64,000 bases of DNA from the NCBI GenBank assembly GCA_021155905.1, contig JAJNBG010000013.1, forward strand, positions 31,335 through 95,334, in the 5' to 3' direction. Each line of letters begins with the position of its first letter. Positions within the stretch are counted from its first letter, which is position 1. The notes beneath the pieces are model-generated. The model made no database searches and was not told where the DNA came from. It worked only from the letters and a program-made list of their open reading frames with translations. The translations under genes and the position numbers were made by a program. This DNA comes from Bacteroidota bacterium (GTDB taxonomy: Bacteria > Bacteroidota > Bacteroidia > B-17B0 > Aurantibacillaceae). Positions 18,191 to 26,514 of the stretch are shown piece by piece.

Positions 18191-18225
18191 CAACTTAATG
18201 GACTTATTTTTTACTTAATTTATGT

Positions 18226-18292
18226 GAATCTCGCGCGAATCACACAGATATGAGCAGATCATAAATCTGTCGCATCAGCGGGATCAGCGGGA
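18226..18292. repeat. Degenerate intergenic repeat with inverted and direct arms
   Basis: Between the divergent Nfu gene and the gene at 18366. It contains ACAGAT (18244-18249) facing ATCTGT (18265-18270) and a direct repeat of ATCAGCGGG (18274-18291). The vocabulary (ATCTGT, CAGCGGGA) is reminiscent of dispersed intergenic repeats of Bacteroidota. Confidence 0.35.
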
Positions 18293-18365
18293 AAGTTGCT
18301 TACCTTGAAGAATTCTACCTAAATCAGACTTTTTCGTATATTTATTTCAACTAAAACTGACCCTT

Positions 18366-18839
18366 ATGAAAAAGATTTTATTCTCAATTGCGACAATTAT
18401 TACGCTGTCTGCAACTGCACAAACTACTATTAGCTTTAACCCAAGAACGGGAGATGCGGAAATGGATGCTAGCCTGAAAAATATCAATGTAAAAGCACAA
18501 GCCGACTTGCCTCTTTTTAAAAGCGAGTTATCGGCGAGTTTCCAGATTGGCGTGCCAAAAATTAACGTCTTATTACAAACCATGGCTCCCGCTGACGTAT
18601 ACATGGCTGCGGAAATGGCGAATATCCTCAATAAACCAGTTGAAACCGTTGCTGATTCCTACAAGAAGAATAAAGACAAGGGCTGGGGACAAATTGCCAA
18701 AGAACTGGGTATTAAACCCGGATCAAAAGAATTCCATGAGATGAAAGCCAGGTTTAAAAGCAAAGGAAATAAAAGTGATAAAGGTGGAAAAGGAAATTCC
18801 GGGTCGCACGGTAATGGCAAAGGAAAGGGTAAAAAGTAA
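18366..18839 (+). CDS. Small secreted protein with Lys/Gly-rich tail
   Basis: 157 residues: signal peptide (MKKILFSIATIITLSATAQ), a region of about 95 residues with predicted helices (LKNINVKAQADLPLFKSELS; YMAAEMANILNKPVETVADS; WGQIAKELGIKPGSKEFHEM), and a disordered tail of about 27 residues made mostly of Lys, Gly, Ser, Asn and His. The helical part resembles uncharacterised exported Bacteroidota proteins. The tail could bind polyanions, but that is inference. A TATATTTA sequence at 18336-18343 is a possible promoter element. Confidence 0.75.
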   Translation: MKKILFSIATIITLSATAQTTISFNPRTGDAEMDASLKNINVKAQADLPLFKSELSASFQIGVPKINVLLQTMAPADVYMAAEMANILNKPVETVADSYKKNKDKGWGQIAKELGIKPGSKEFHEMKARFKSKGNKSDKGGKGNSGSHGNGKGKGKK

Positions 18840-18933
18840 CGCTTTCACAAAATCTGCCTTGCTTATATAAAAAGCATTTAATCTGTTTTAATCTCTATTT
18901 TTTTTTATCTTCATGCCTTCAAATTTCAAGGCT

Positions 18934-20382
18934 ATGACTCGTATAAAAATTAAGGAAACCCTAAAAGGAAATCTGGTTGATCAAACCATTAATGTAAAAG
19001 GATGGGTGCGGACTTTTCGTAACAATTCTTTTATTGCCATTAATGATGGTTCCTGCATTAATAATATACAGGCGGTAGTTAATTTTGAAACTACTAGTCC
19101 TGAAACTTTAAAACGCATTACCGCAGGTGCCTGCGTGGGCGTAACCGGTAAACTGGTTGCTTCCCAGGGTAAAGGCCAGACTGTTGAAATCATTGTTTCT
19201 GAACTGGAGATTTATGGCGATGCTGAAGCAGATGTTACCAAACCAAATTCATATCCATTACAACCAAAAGCGCACTCTTTAGAATATTTAAGAGAGATCG
19301 CGCATTTACGTTTTCGTACCAATACTTTCGGCGCTATTTTCAGGGTACGCCATACCTTAGCGTATGCGATCCATAAATTTTTTAATGACAAGGGATTTGT
19401 TTACATGCACACACCGATCATTACCAGCAGCGATGCAGAAGGTGCCGGTGAAATGTTTCGCGTTTCGACACTGGACCCTAAAAACCCACCGCTAACAGAA
19501 TCAGGTGAAATTGATTACAAACAGGATTTTTTTGGTAAGTCAACGAACTTGACGGTTTCCGGACAGTTAGAAGGTGAATTAGCGGCCATGGCATTCAGCG
19601 ATGTATATACGTTTGGTCCAACGTTCCGTGCGGAGAATTCAAACACGACCCGTCACTTAGCGGAGTTCTGGATGATTGAACCGGAGATGGCCTTTTATGA
19701 TTTGAAAGATAATATGGCTTTGGCAGAAGAAATGCTGAAGTATGTGATCACCTATGCTTTAGATAAGAACAAGGAAGACATAGAATTTTTATCACAGCGT
19801 TTATTGGATGAGGAAAAAAATAAACCTCAGACAGAACGCAGTGAACTGAGCCTGATTGAAAAATTAAATTTCTGTTTAGGAAATGAGTTCGCTAAAATAA
19901 CTTACACGGAAGCCATTGATATTTTACGCGAATCGAATCATAACAAGAAAAAGAAATTCCAGTACATTATTGATTGCTGGGGTGCAGACTTACAAAGTGA
20001 GCACGAGCGTTATTTAGTGGAGAAGCATTTCAAGAAACCGGTGATCCTAACGGATTATCCGAAAGACATCAAATCGTTTTACATGCGCATGAACGAAGAT
20101 GGAAAAACAGTAGCCGCGATGGATATTCTTTTTCCGGGCATTGGTGAAATCATTGGTGGTTCTCAGCGTGAAGAACGTTTAGAAAAACTGGAGTCACGCA
20201 TGAAGGATATGCATATTCCTACTGAAGAAATGAGCTGGTACCTTGACACGCGTCGTTTCGGTGCTTGTCCGCATGCAGGTTTTGGATTAGGCTTTGAGCG
20301 TTTGGTGTTATTTGTAACAGGTATGACGAATATCCGTGACGTCATTGCTTTCCCGAGATCGCCAAATAACTGCGAGTTTTAG
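18934..20382 (+). CDS. asnS: Asparaginyl-tRNA synthetase
   Basis: 482 residues from the ATG at 18934 (an in-frame ATG at 18913 would add seven residues). Class IIb aminoacyl-tRNA synthetase that charges tRNA-Asn with asparagine. N-terminal OB-fold anticodon-binding domain ([19 protein letters not shown]), then the class II core. Motif 2 is [20 protein letters not shown] and motif 3 is [12 protein letters not shown]. The insertion rich in Lys and Glu around 270-330 is normal for Bacteroidota AsnS. Its presence means direct Asn-tRNA formation here. Confidence 0.96.
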   Translation: MTRIKIKETLKGNLVDQTINVKGWVRTFRNNSFIAINDGSCINNIQAVVNFETTSPETLKRITAGACVGVTGKLVASQGKGQTVEIIVSELEIYGDAEADVTKPNSYPLQPKAHSLEYLREIAHLRFRTNTFGAIFRVRHTLAYAIHKFFNDKGFVYMHTPIITSSDAEGAGEMFRVSTLDPKNPPLTESGEIDYKQDFFGKSTNLTVSGQLEGELAAMAFSDVYTFGPTFRAENSNTTRHLAEFWMIEPEMAFYDLKDNMALAEEMLKYVITYALDKNKEDIEFLSQRLLDEEKNKPQTERSELSLIEKLNFCLGNEFAKITYTEAIDILRESNHNKKKKFQYIIDCWGADLQSEHERYLVEKHFKKPVILTDYPKDIKSFYMRMNEDGKTVAAMDILFPGIGEIIGGSQREERLEKLESRMKDMHIPTEEMSWYLDTRRFGACPHAGFGLGFERLVLFVTGMTNIRDVIAFPRSPNNCEF

Positions 20383-20387
20383 ATTTC

Positions 20388-20435
20388 AACACAGAGACAT
20401 GGAGTTTTTGAGGTCGCTGAGGATTTTCAGAACCG
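20388..20435. repeat. Possible degenerate intergenic repeat
   Basis: Downstream of asnS, the text ACACAGAGACATGGAGTTTT followed by GAGGTCGCTGAGGATTTTCAG resembles decayed copies of dispersed ACACAGAG-type intergenic repeats of Bacteroidota. Weak support from one copy. Confidence 0.2.
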
Positions 20436-20442
20436 GCCCCGT

Positions 20443-20829
20443 TTATTTTTTAACTTTCGTGTAGTCTTTTTTCGCAGTAGCTTTTTTTGCAGCTTTCTGC
20501 GGCAACTGTTCCTGAATTTTTTCGACTGCTTTAGTTAGCTTCAAAATGGCGTGTGCTAAATCTGAGACTTCCGCTTTGGTGGCGTAGCCATAGTCTGGTT
20601 TTATCTCTTTGATGTTTGCCGCTTGATTTTCATAATAAGCAAAGAAATCGTGATTCAGAACTTTACTGATAGTTTGAAGCTGGCCGGTATCGATGGTTTC
20701 TTTCTCAAAAACCTTATAAGCCCCATTTCTCGTTAAATTGATTTTTTTAGCAAAATCTACAGTACTTAACGATGTTTTATCCAGAACCTCCTTGATTTTT
20801 TTACCGATATGAATACTTGCCTTTGACAT
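20443..20829 (-). CDS. XRE-type HTH regulator with Lys/Ala-rich C-terminus
   Basis: 128 residues from the ATG at 20829 (an ATG eight codons upstream is possible). Residues about 5-60 form a helix-turn-helix of the lambda repressor type (TVDFAKKINLTRNGAYKVFE, then GQLQTISKVLN). Residues 80-105 are helical (VSDLAHAILKLTKAVEKIQE) and may dimerise. The end is a basic tail (KKATAKKDYTKVKK). It is transcribed away from the type III mod gene, and the region between holds TGTATA/TATACA inverted repeats. It therefore plausibly acts as the local transcriptional regulator of the restriction system. Confidence 0.8.
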   Translation of the reverse strand: MSKASIHIGKKIKEVLDKTSLSTVDFAKKINLTRNGAYKVFEKETIDTGQLQTISKVLNHDFFAYYENQAANIKEIKPDYGYATKAEVSDLAHAILKLTKAVEKIQEQLPQKAAKKATAKKDYTKVKK

Positions 20830-20874
20830 TGCAGTAAAGTTGCCTCTTTCCACTGTATAATGGATTTTCTGAAT

Positions 20875-20918
20875 GTGTACTAAAAGTATACAAAGTGTAT
20901 ATAATTTTTATACATTTG
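20875..20918. promoter_or_regulatory. Divergent operator/promoter region of the restriction system
   Basis: TGTATA (20896-20901) and TATACA (20909-20914) form a perfect inverted repeat with a 7-base spacer. A looser repeat TGTACT / AGTATACA lies just to the left (about 20876-20893). On the plus strand TACATTTG (20911-20918) matches the -7 element and overlaps the right arm; its expected start is about 7 bases later, just before the mod ATG at 20934. On the minus strand TACTTTTA (20888-20881) is a near match for the HTH gene. A protein bound to the repeat would cover the mod promoter. Confidence 0.5.
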
Positions 20919-20933
20919 GATACAGTATTAAGT

Positions 20934-22625
20934 ATGCCCTCATTACATTGGATAGGAAAAGAAAAGGTGATCAACCATCACCTCGATGTACCTTACCGTG
21001 TATTGGATCATCAGTATACATTTAATGGTTCTCAGACGGCTGAGGTTTTCGAAGTCAAAGGAGAAACAGGTAACAAAATCATCCACGGAGATAACCTGGA
21101 AGCCTTAAAATCTTTACTTCCGGAATACGAAGGAAAAATCAAATGTATTTACATCGATCCCCCCTACAACACAGGTAATGAAGGATGGGTATACAACGAT
21201 AATGTTAACGACCCAAAATTAAAAAAATGGTTAGGGCAGGTTGTTGGTAAAGAAACGGAGGATATGACTCGCCATGATAAATGGTTGTGTATGATGTACC
21301 CGCGCCTAAAATTATTGCATAAATTATTGGCAGAAGATGGTGTCATTTTTATTTCGCTTGATGAAGTTGAAACAACGCATTTAAGATGCATTATGAATGA
21401 AATTTTTGGTGAAAATAATTTTATTGCTCAAATCACTTTATTATGTAATCCAAAAGGAAGAAGTCAGGATAAATATTTCAGCACAAACCATGAATATATA
21501 ACCGTTTTCAGTAAAGATAAATTACCGAAGGATTCATTTAGTATAACAAAGGAAGAGGATTTAATAGAGAAGGAATACAAATTAAAAGATCAAAAGGGCA
21601 GATACAGGCTCATGGAATTGAGAAATACTCATAGAGAATTTAGCAAGGACAATAGGCCGAATTTGTTCTATCCTTTTTATATAAATCCTGAGAATGGAGA
21701 GGTTTCTTTAATAAAAAATGAAGATTTTCAGATAGAGTGCAAACCCCTTTGGCCCGATGGCTTTGAAGGATGTTGGACATGGGGAAAGGAATTATCGGCA
21801 AAAGATTCTCACCTGTTAATTGCGCAGAATATCAGAGGTAACTGGAAAATATTTCGAAAAAGTTATTCTGCCGGTATTGAAGGGGAAAATGTAAAAAGAA
21901 AATTGTTTACGATTTGGAGTGATTCCAAATTCTACACTGAAAAAGGTCAAATTGTTTTCGGGGAGATATTTTCAGGGTTAAATAAAAATGATTTCCCGCA
22001 GCCAAAATCAGTTGATTTAGTTACTGAAGTTTTAAGAACTAATACTAGAGATGGGGATATCATTTTAGATTCCTTTGCAGGAAGTGGAACAACTGCACAC
22101 GCTGTATTGAATTTAAACAAACTGGATGGCGGTAAACGTAAGTTTATATGCATTGAAATGGAAAATTATGCAGAAACTATAACTGCAGAAAGGGTGAAGA
22201 GGGTTTCAAAAGGTTATGGAGACAAGGAAGGCACCGGAGGAAGTTTTGATTACTATGAATTAGGGCCTGCTCTTTTCAACGACGACAACGAGATTAATGA
22301 ATTAGTGGGAGTTGAAAAACTACGTCAATACATCTATTATACTGAAACGAAGGGTGTATTAAATTCCCCCTTCGAAGGGGGTGTCCGAAGGACGGGGGAT
22401 GCAAATGACAACGAGTTCTTGCTTAAAAAACACAACGACACTGCTTACTATTTTTATTACGAACAAGATGGTATCACCACTTTGAATCATGAATTTCTGA
22501 GTACGATCAAAACCAAAGCTGAGCAATATGTGATTTATGCTGATAACTGTTTGCTGACCAAAGAATTTATGACGAAACATAAAATCATTTTCAAAAAGAT
22601 CCCGAGGGATATTACAAAATTTTAA
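20934..22625 (+). CDS. mod: Type III restriction-modification DNA methyltransferase (Mod)
   Basis: 563 residues from the ATG at 20934; an in-frame GTG at 20895 lies inside the promoter region and is rejected. Beta-class N6-adenine methyltransferase: the catalytic DPPYNTG (from about residue 75) comes before the SAM-binding DSFAGSGTT (about 378-386). The target-recognition region of about 250 residues lies between. It methylates one strand of an asymmetric site and partners the Res subunit 7 bases downstream. Near residues 477-490 a palindromic repeat is translated in frame (NSPFEGGVRRTGDA), which looks like an insertion. The C-terminus (YVIYADNCLLTKEFM) is typical of type III Mod. Confidence 0.94.
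   Translation: MPSLHWIGKEKVINHHLDVPYRVLDHQYTFNGSQTAEVFEVKGETGNKIIHGDNLEALKSLLPEYEGKIKCIYIDPPYNTGNEGWVYNDNVNDPKLKKWLGQVVGKETEDMTRHDKWLCMMYPRLKLLHKLLAEDGVIFISLDEVETTHLRCIMNEIFGENNFIAQITLLCNPKGRSQDKYFSTNHEYITVFSKDKLPKDSFSITKEEDLIEKEYKLKDQKGRYRLMELRNTHREFSKDNRPNLFYPFYINPENGEVSLIKNEDFQIECKPLWPDGFEGCWTWGKELSAKDSHLLIAQNIRGNWKIFRKSYSAGIEGENVKRKLFTIWSDSKFYTEKGQIVFGEIFSGLNKNDFPQPKSVDLVTEVLRTNTRDGDIILDSFAGSGTTAHAVLNLNKLDGGKRKFICIEMENYAETITAERVKRVSKGYGDKEGTGGSFDYYELGPALFNDDNEINELVGVEKLRQYIYYTETKGVLNSPFEGGVRRTGDANDNEFLLKKHNDTAYYFYYEQDGITTLNHEFLSTIKTKAEQYVIYADNCLLTKEFMTKHKIIFKKIPRDITKF
22363..22400. repeat. REP-like palindromic element inside the mod coding sequence
   Basis: A perfect 16-bp palindrome CCCCCTTCGAAGGGGG (22366-22381) is followed by the small hairpin GTCCGAAGGAC (22383-22393) and GGGGGAT (22394-22400). 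The last part can also pair with ATTCCCCC at 22363-22370, giving an alternative long stem. From memory, similar CCCCCTTCGAAGGGGG-type elements are dispersed in Bacteroidota genomes, mostly between genes. Here it lies in an open frame. Confidence 0.75.
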
Positions 22626-22629
22626 ACGG

Positions 22630-25233
22630 ATGGAGCTTAAGCCATATCAGCAGGAAGTGATTAATGACCTGGCACTTTTTTTAGAAACAATCCAGGAAAC
22701 AAAAAACGTGGCGGATGCGTTTTATGACTTCTGGAGCACCCATCCTAAAACACCTTTACTGCCGTTTGTTGGTAAAGCCATTGAGCCCTACAAAAATAAT
22801 ATTCCGCAGGTACCGCACGTTTGCGTAAAAGTGCCAACAGCAGGAGGTAAAACATTTATTGCCTGCAACGCCATTAAAACTATTTATGACGCGTTTCATT
22901 ACGATCAGAAAAATGCAGTCGTATGGTTAGTACCGTCCATTACCATTTTAGATCAAACTATTAAGAATTTAAAAAATACCAACCACCCTTATCGTCAGAA
23001 AATAAACTCTCACTTCGGTAATAAGGTAGAAGTGTACGATAAACAGGCTTTACTCCAGGGAAGTAGTTTCAATGCAACAAGTGTCATGGAACAACTCAGC
23101 ATTTTTGTGTTAAGTTTTGACAGTTTACGTGCCAAAAACAAAGAGGACCGGAAAGTGTTCCAGGAAAATGGTAACCTTCAGTCTTTTAGTACTATGCTGG
23201 GGCGGGAAGAAGATATTTCTTTGATGAGAGTAATCCAGTCCTTAAACCCTGTATTAATAGTTGACGAAAGCCATAACGCGGAAAGCGATTTGAGCGTTGA
23301 GATGCTGAAGAATTTAAATCCGTGTTTTATTTTAGACCTGACGGCAACGCCCAGAAAGAACAGCAACATCATTAGTTTTGTGGATGCCATGGCTTTGAAA
23401 AAAGAAAACATGGTAAAGCTTCCCGTAATCGTTTACAATCACCAGGATAAAACAGAGGTTATTAATTCTGCTTTACAGTTACAACGTAAATTGGAACAGC
23501 AGGCCAGGGAAGAAGAGAAAAACGGCGGTCGGTACATTCGTCCCATGGTGCTGTTCCAGGCGCAGCCAAAAAACGCGTCCGATAACACGACGTTTGAGAA
23601 GCTTAAAGAAAAACTGATTGAATTAAAAATACCGGCCGAACAAATTAAAATTAAAACGGCCAACATCAATGAAATAAAAGATGTGGACCTGACTTCAAAA
23701 GAATGTCCCGTGCGTTATATCATTACAGTAAATGCATTAAAAGAAGGCTGGGATTGTCCTTTTGCCTATATCCTGGCGTCACTGGCAGATAAATCGTCAG
23801 CAGTGGATGTGGAACAGATCTTGGGCCGTGTTTTACGTCAGCCTTATGTCACCAAACACAATTCTGCCTTGTTGAATTTGTGTTATGTACTCACAGCCTC
23901 TTCTAAGTTTTTGGATACTTTGGATAACATTGTTAAAGGATTAAATAAAGCCGGCTTCAGCAGCAAGGATTTTAAAGTTGCCGAATCAGTGATTGAAGAA
24001 ACAAAAACAATTACTGACCCTCTATCCGAACTGACACAGGCCCCGAAAATAGATTTTGATGAACCGGTGAGTGATATAACTGCTGATATTGATGCATCGA
24101 GAATTTCTGATATTACTTCAGAAATAAAAGACGAGCCTATAGTGAATGAAATTGAACAAACGGCTTTCAAACAGGAGCAGGAATATCAGGACATAATCTT
24201 CCAGTTAGAATCCAGACAGAGTATTTCTTTACCATCCGAATTACAATCGCTCGTGAAAACATACCGAATGAAAGAGGTATTTGCTGAACAGGCTTCGCAG
24301 ATACAATTACCACAGTTTTACATTAAAAAACCTTCAGGAGAAATTTTCAGTGACGGCGAACATTTATTAAGCGAGGAAGATCTGCTTGAAGGATTCCAGT
24401 TAAGTAAGTGCGATTCTAATATAGCTTTTGACAGCGTGACCTCAGAATTATATAAAGTAGACCTGGACGAAACACAAAGCGATTACACACCGGGCTTTGT
24501 AAAACTGGACGGTGGAGTAAAAGACAAATTGATGGATTATATTTTAGACCCTTCCAGAAAAGAAAGCCGGGTTAAAAATTTAACAGCACAGATCATGAAC
24601 ATCATCGGGAACATGTATCCGATTACTGAACATGAAATAAAAAAGTACATCCATAAATTGGTGGAAGATTTTACTGATGAGCAATACCATGATTTCCTGA
24701 ACCATCATTATAGCTATACTTCTAAGATCAAGGAAAAGATAAAACAGTTGTCATCTGTTTATGCAGAACAAAAGTTCAGGGATTACCTGGATACAGACAA
24801 AGTTTTCATAAAACCGGCTTATAATTTTCAAAAGGAAATTATACCCGGAAATACAGGGAAAGACATCACGAAATCACTTTATGAAAAAGAAGCGGAAATG
24901 AATGGTTTTGAAGAAAAGGTGATCAATGAAATTGCCAACTTATCTAATATTGCATTCTGGACAAGAAACATATCTAAAAAGCAATTTAAAATTAACGCGT
25001 TTCAAAACCATTATCCTGATTTTATCATTCATACGAAAAGTGGGAAAACTATTGTACTGGAAAGCAAAGGAGATGACCGTGACAATTCTGACAGCGAAGC
25101 TAAAATACGTTTAGGCAAAGCCTGGGAAAGAAAAGCAGGGAATCATTTCAAGTACTTTATGGTGTTCGATAAAAAAGAAGTAGCAGATGCCCACACTTTA
25201 GATGGCTTTTTAAAATTGGTTAAAGACATTTGA
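22630..25233 (+). CDS. res: Type III restriction enzyme, Res subunit
   Basis: 867 residues. N-terminal superfamily 2 ATPase: Walker A PTAGGKT (69-75), DESH box in LIVDESHNAESD (about 211-222), the motif III-like DLTATPRKNS, and the C-terminal helicase lobe with KEGWDCPFAYI and QILGRVLRQPY. The C-terminal nuclease is of PD-(D/E)xK type: YPDFIIHT followed by VLESKGD (about 796-817). It translocates or slides from unmodified sites and cuts DNA when two sites interact, in complex with Mod. The length is slightly shorter than many Res proteins but all motifs are present, so the system looks intact. Confidence 0.94.
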   Translation: MELKPYQQEVINDLALFLETIQETKNVADAFYDFWSTHPKTPLLPFVGKAIEPYKNNIPQVPHVCVKVPTAGGKTFIACNAIKTIYDAFHYDQKNAVVWLVPSITILDQTIKNLKNTNHPYRQKINSHFGNKVEVYDKQALLQGSSFNATSVMEQLSIFVLSFDSLRAKNKEDRKVFQENGNLQSFSTMLGREEDISLMRVIQSLNPVLIVDESHNAESDLSVEMLKNLNPCFILDLTATPRKNSNIISFVDAMALKKENMVKLPVIVYNHQDKTEVINSALQLQRKLEQQAREEEKNGGRYIRPMVLFQAQPKNASDNTTFEKLKEKLIELKIPAEQIKIKTANINEIKDVDLTSKECPVRYIITVNALKEGWDCPFAYILASLADKSSAVDVEQILGRVLRQPYVTKHNSALLNLCYVLTASSKFLDTLDNIVKGLNKAGFSSKDFKVAESVIEETKTITDPLSELTQAPKIDFDEPVSDITADIDASRISDITSEIKDEPIVNEIEQTAFKQEQEYQDIIFQLESRQSISLPSELQSLVKTYRMKEVFAEQASQIQLPQFYIKKPSGEIFSDGEHLLSEEDLLEGFQLSKCDSNIAFDSVTSELYKVDLDETQSDYTPGFVKLDGGVKDKLMDYILDPSRKESRVKNLTAQIMNIIGNMYPITEHEIKKYIHKLVEDFTDEQYHDFLNHHYSYTSKIKEKIKQLSSVYAEQKFRDYLDTDKVFIKPAYNFQKEIIPGNTGKDITKSLYEKEAEMNGFEEKVINEIANLSNIAFWTRNISKKQFKINAFQNHYPDFIIHTKSGKTIVLESKGDDRDNSDSEAKIRLGKAWERKAGNHFKYFMVFDKKEVADAHTLDGFLKLVKDI

Positions 25234-25275
25234 TTCTTTATCGCACAACCAAATCACAATGTATCCCAAAAAAGC

Positions 25276-25304
25276 TTGTTCCCTGCTTATATTGTCTACC
25301 TTTA
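25276..25304 (+). promoter_or_regulatory. Candidate promoter for the gene at 25321
   Basis: TTG at 25276-25278 and TACCTTTA (25297-25304, seven of eight to TAnnTTTG) are separated by 18 bases, about 17 bases before the ATG. Confidence 0.4.
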
Positions 25305-25320
25305 AAAAAAACGTAAAGAC

Positions 25321-25698
25321 ATGTCAGAAAAAAGCAAAAAACAATTTGGAGTATGGATGGACACACATCATGCAACCATTACAGGAAGAGAACATATTGA
25401 TAAAGGGGAATTTGTGATCCTTGGGCATGTAAACAACCCTGGAGCCGCAAATAATTCAAATGAGAGTGCTTCCAATCATCAGGAGATCACGTTAACTCAT
25501 AAATTCTTTAAGGAAATTGCCAACAAAATGCCCAATATCGATGAAGTACATGTAACAGGCACCGGTCAGATTCAGGAAGAGTTTATGAAGTTTCTTGCTG
25601 ATACCGCACAGTATAAAAATGCGCACTCAAGCGATAGCACATCCAATAAAATGAGCGATGAGCAGTTGATTACATTTATAACAACCCATTTCAATTAA
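25321..25698 (+). CDS. Small cytoplasmic protein, possibly related to the eRF1-like/translational-machinery group
   Basis: 125 residues with no signal peptide. The opening FGVWMDTHHATITGRE has the look of a strand-turn-strand motif, and DEVHVTGTGQIQEEFMKFLAD resembles the strand-glycine-helix part of bacterial eRF1-like (baeRF) domains, which read GxGxxKxExxxxL. The last 25 residues are Ser/Asn-rich then helical. It has its own promoter-like sequence and a strong terminator. The family assignment rests on this partial resemblance; treat as uncharacterised. Confidence 0.6.
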   Translation: MSEKSKKQFGVWMDTHHATITGREHIDKGEFVILGHVNNPGAANNSNESASNHQEITLTHKFFKEIANKMPNIDEVHVTGTGQIQEEFMKFLADTAQYKNAHSSDSTSNKMSDEQLITFITTHFN

Positions 25699-25720
25699 CA
25701 GGCTTTCAAAAACCAAATTA

Positions 25721-25753
25721 AAACCCGGTGCTTTTTAAGTTCCGGGTTTTTTT
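25721..25753 (+). terminator. Rho-independent terminator between convergent genes
   Basis: AAACCCGG (25721-25728) pairs with CCGGGTTT (25742-25749), followed by further T to 25753. It ends the gene at 25321 and may also stop the convergent NUDIX transcript. Confidence 0.75.
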
Positions 25754-25761
25754 GTATAGAT

Positions 25762-26388
25762 TTAGCTATTCACCACCCACTTCAGCTCATTCATGATCAT
25801 GGCTGTAGCGCCCCACAGGATTTTATCCTGCACATCAAAGTAAGGTGTATGTAATTTCAGGCCGGGCATAGGTTCAATTGTGGTTTGCTTCACAGTTTCC
25901 GCGTCGATGAAATTCGTGAAGGGCCATTCGATCAGTTGTTGTACTTCCCGTGTATGAATGTTGAAATTGGGCCGCTTCGGTAAACAGGCCACGAAAGGAT
26001 GCACCACAAATTTACTTACCGGAATATGCACGGGCGTTAATTTACCAATCACCTCCGGTGTCTGATCGGAGCCTGTTTCTTCAAAAAATTCACGCATGGC
26101 CGTTGCCTGCAGATCGGCATCAGTTGGTTCCGCTTTCCCGCCGGGCAATGCAATTTGTCCGCTGTGATAACCGTCATAGGTAACGCGCTCAATGAGCAAT
26201 AAGATGGTTTCCTCGTGTTCGTTCGGATACATCAGGATCAGCACCGCACTGGGCCGATAGTTTTTAGATTCCGGTGAATTCGCTAACACCCTTTCCCGTT
26301 TAACATGCGCCATTTCAAACTGCGCTTTTTCTCCCGGAAGCGGTTGCTGCAGCTTTATTTTCAGATCGGCGATGAATTCGTTGAACAT
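25762..26388 (-). CDS. NUDIX hydrolase, CoA pyrophosphatase-like
   Basis: 208 residues. The Nudix box spans about 83-106 (GGKAEPTD then AMREFFEETG), and the preceding HSGQIALPGGK segment matches the CoA pyrophosphatase (NudL) subgroup. It probably hydrolyses CoA or a related nucleotide diphosphate to phosphopantetheine and adenosine bisphosphate, with Mg or Mn at the box glutamates. Single gene, divergent from ribBA. The substrate is inferred from the subgroup and not proven. Confidence 0.88.
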   Translation of the reverse strand: MFNEFIADLKIKLQQPLPGEKAQFEMAHVKRERVLANSPESKNYRPSAVLILMYPNEHEETILLLIERVTYDGYHSGQIALPGGKAEPTDADLQATAMREFFEETGSDQTPEVIGKLTPVHIPVSKFVVHPFVACLPKRPNFNIHTREVQQLIEWPFTNFIDAETVKQTTIEPMPGLKLHTPYFDVQDKILWGATAMIMNELKWVVNS

Positions 26389-26481
26389 GGTCTAAATATC
26401 TACAAATATAGGCCTTAAAATCCCTTCTCTTTTACAGGAATACGCCCAAATTTTATAAAATGTCTTATAAAATATTATCCG

Positions 26482-26489
26482 TAAATTTG
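26482..26489 (+). promoter_or_regulatory. Probable -7 element of ribBA
   Basis: TAAATTTG, an exact TAnnTTTG match, 25 bases before the ribBA ATG. No clear -33 TTG. No FMN riboswitch structure is visible in the short leader. Confidence 0.45.
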
Positions 26490-26514
26490 TGGCGCAAAAA
26501 ATACCCGTAAAGCC

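Noticed and set aside
26390..26514. FMN riboswitch before ribBA
   Set aside because: The leader after the probable promoter is only about 20 bases and shows none of the conserved FMN aptamer segments.
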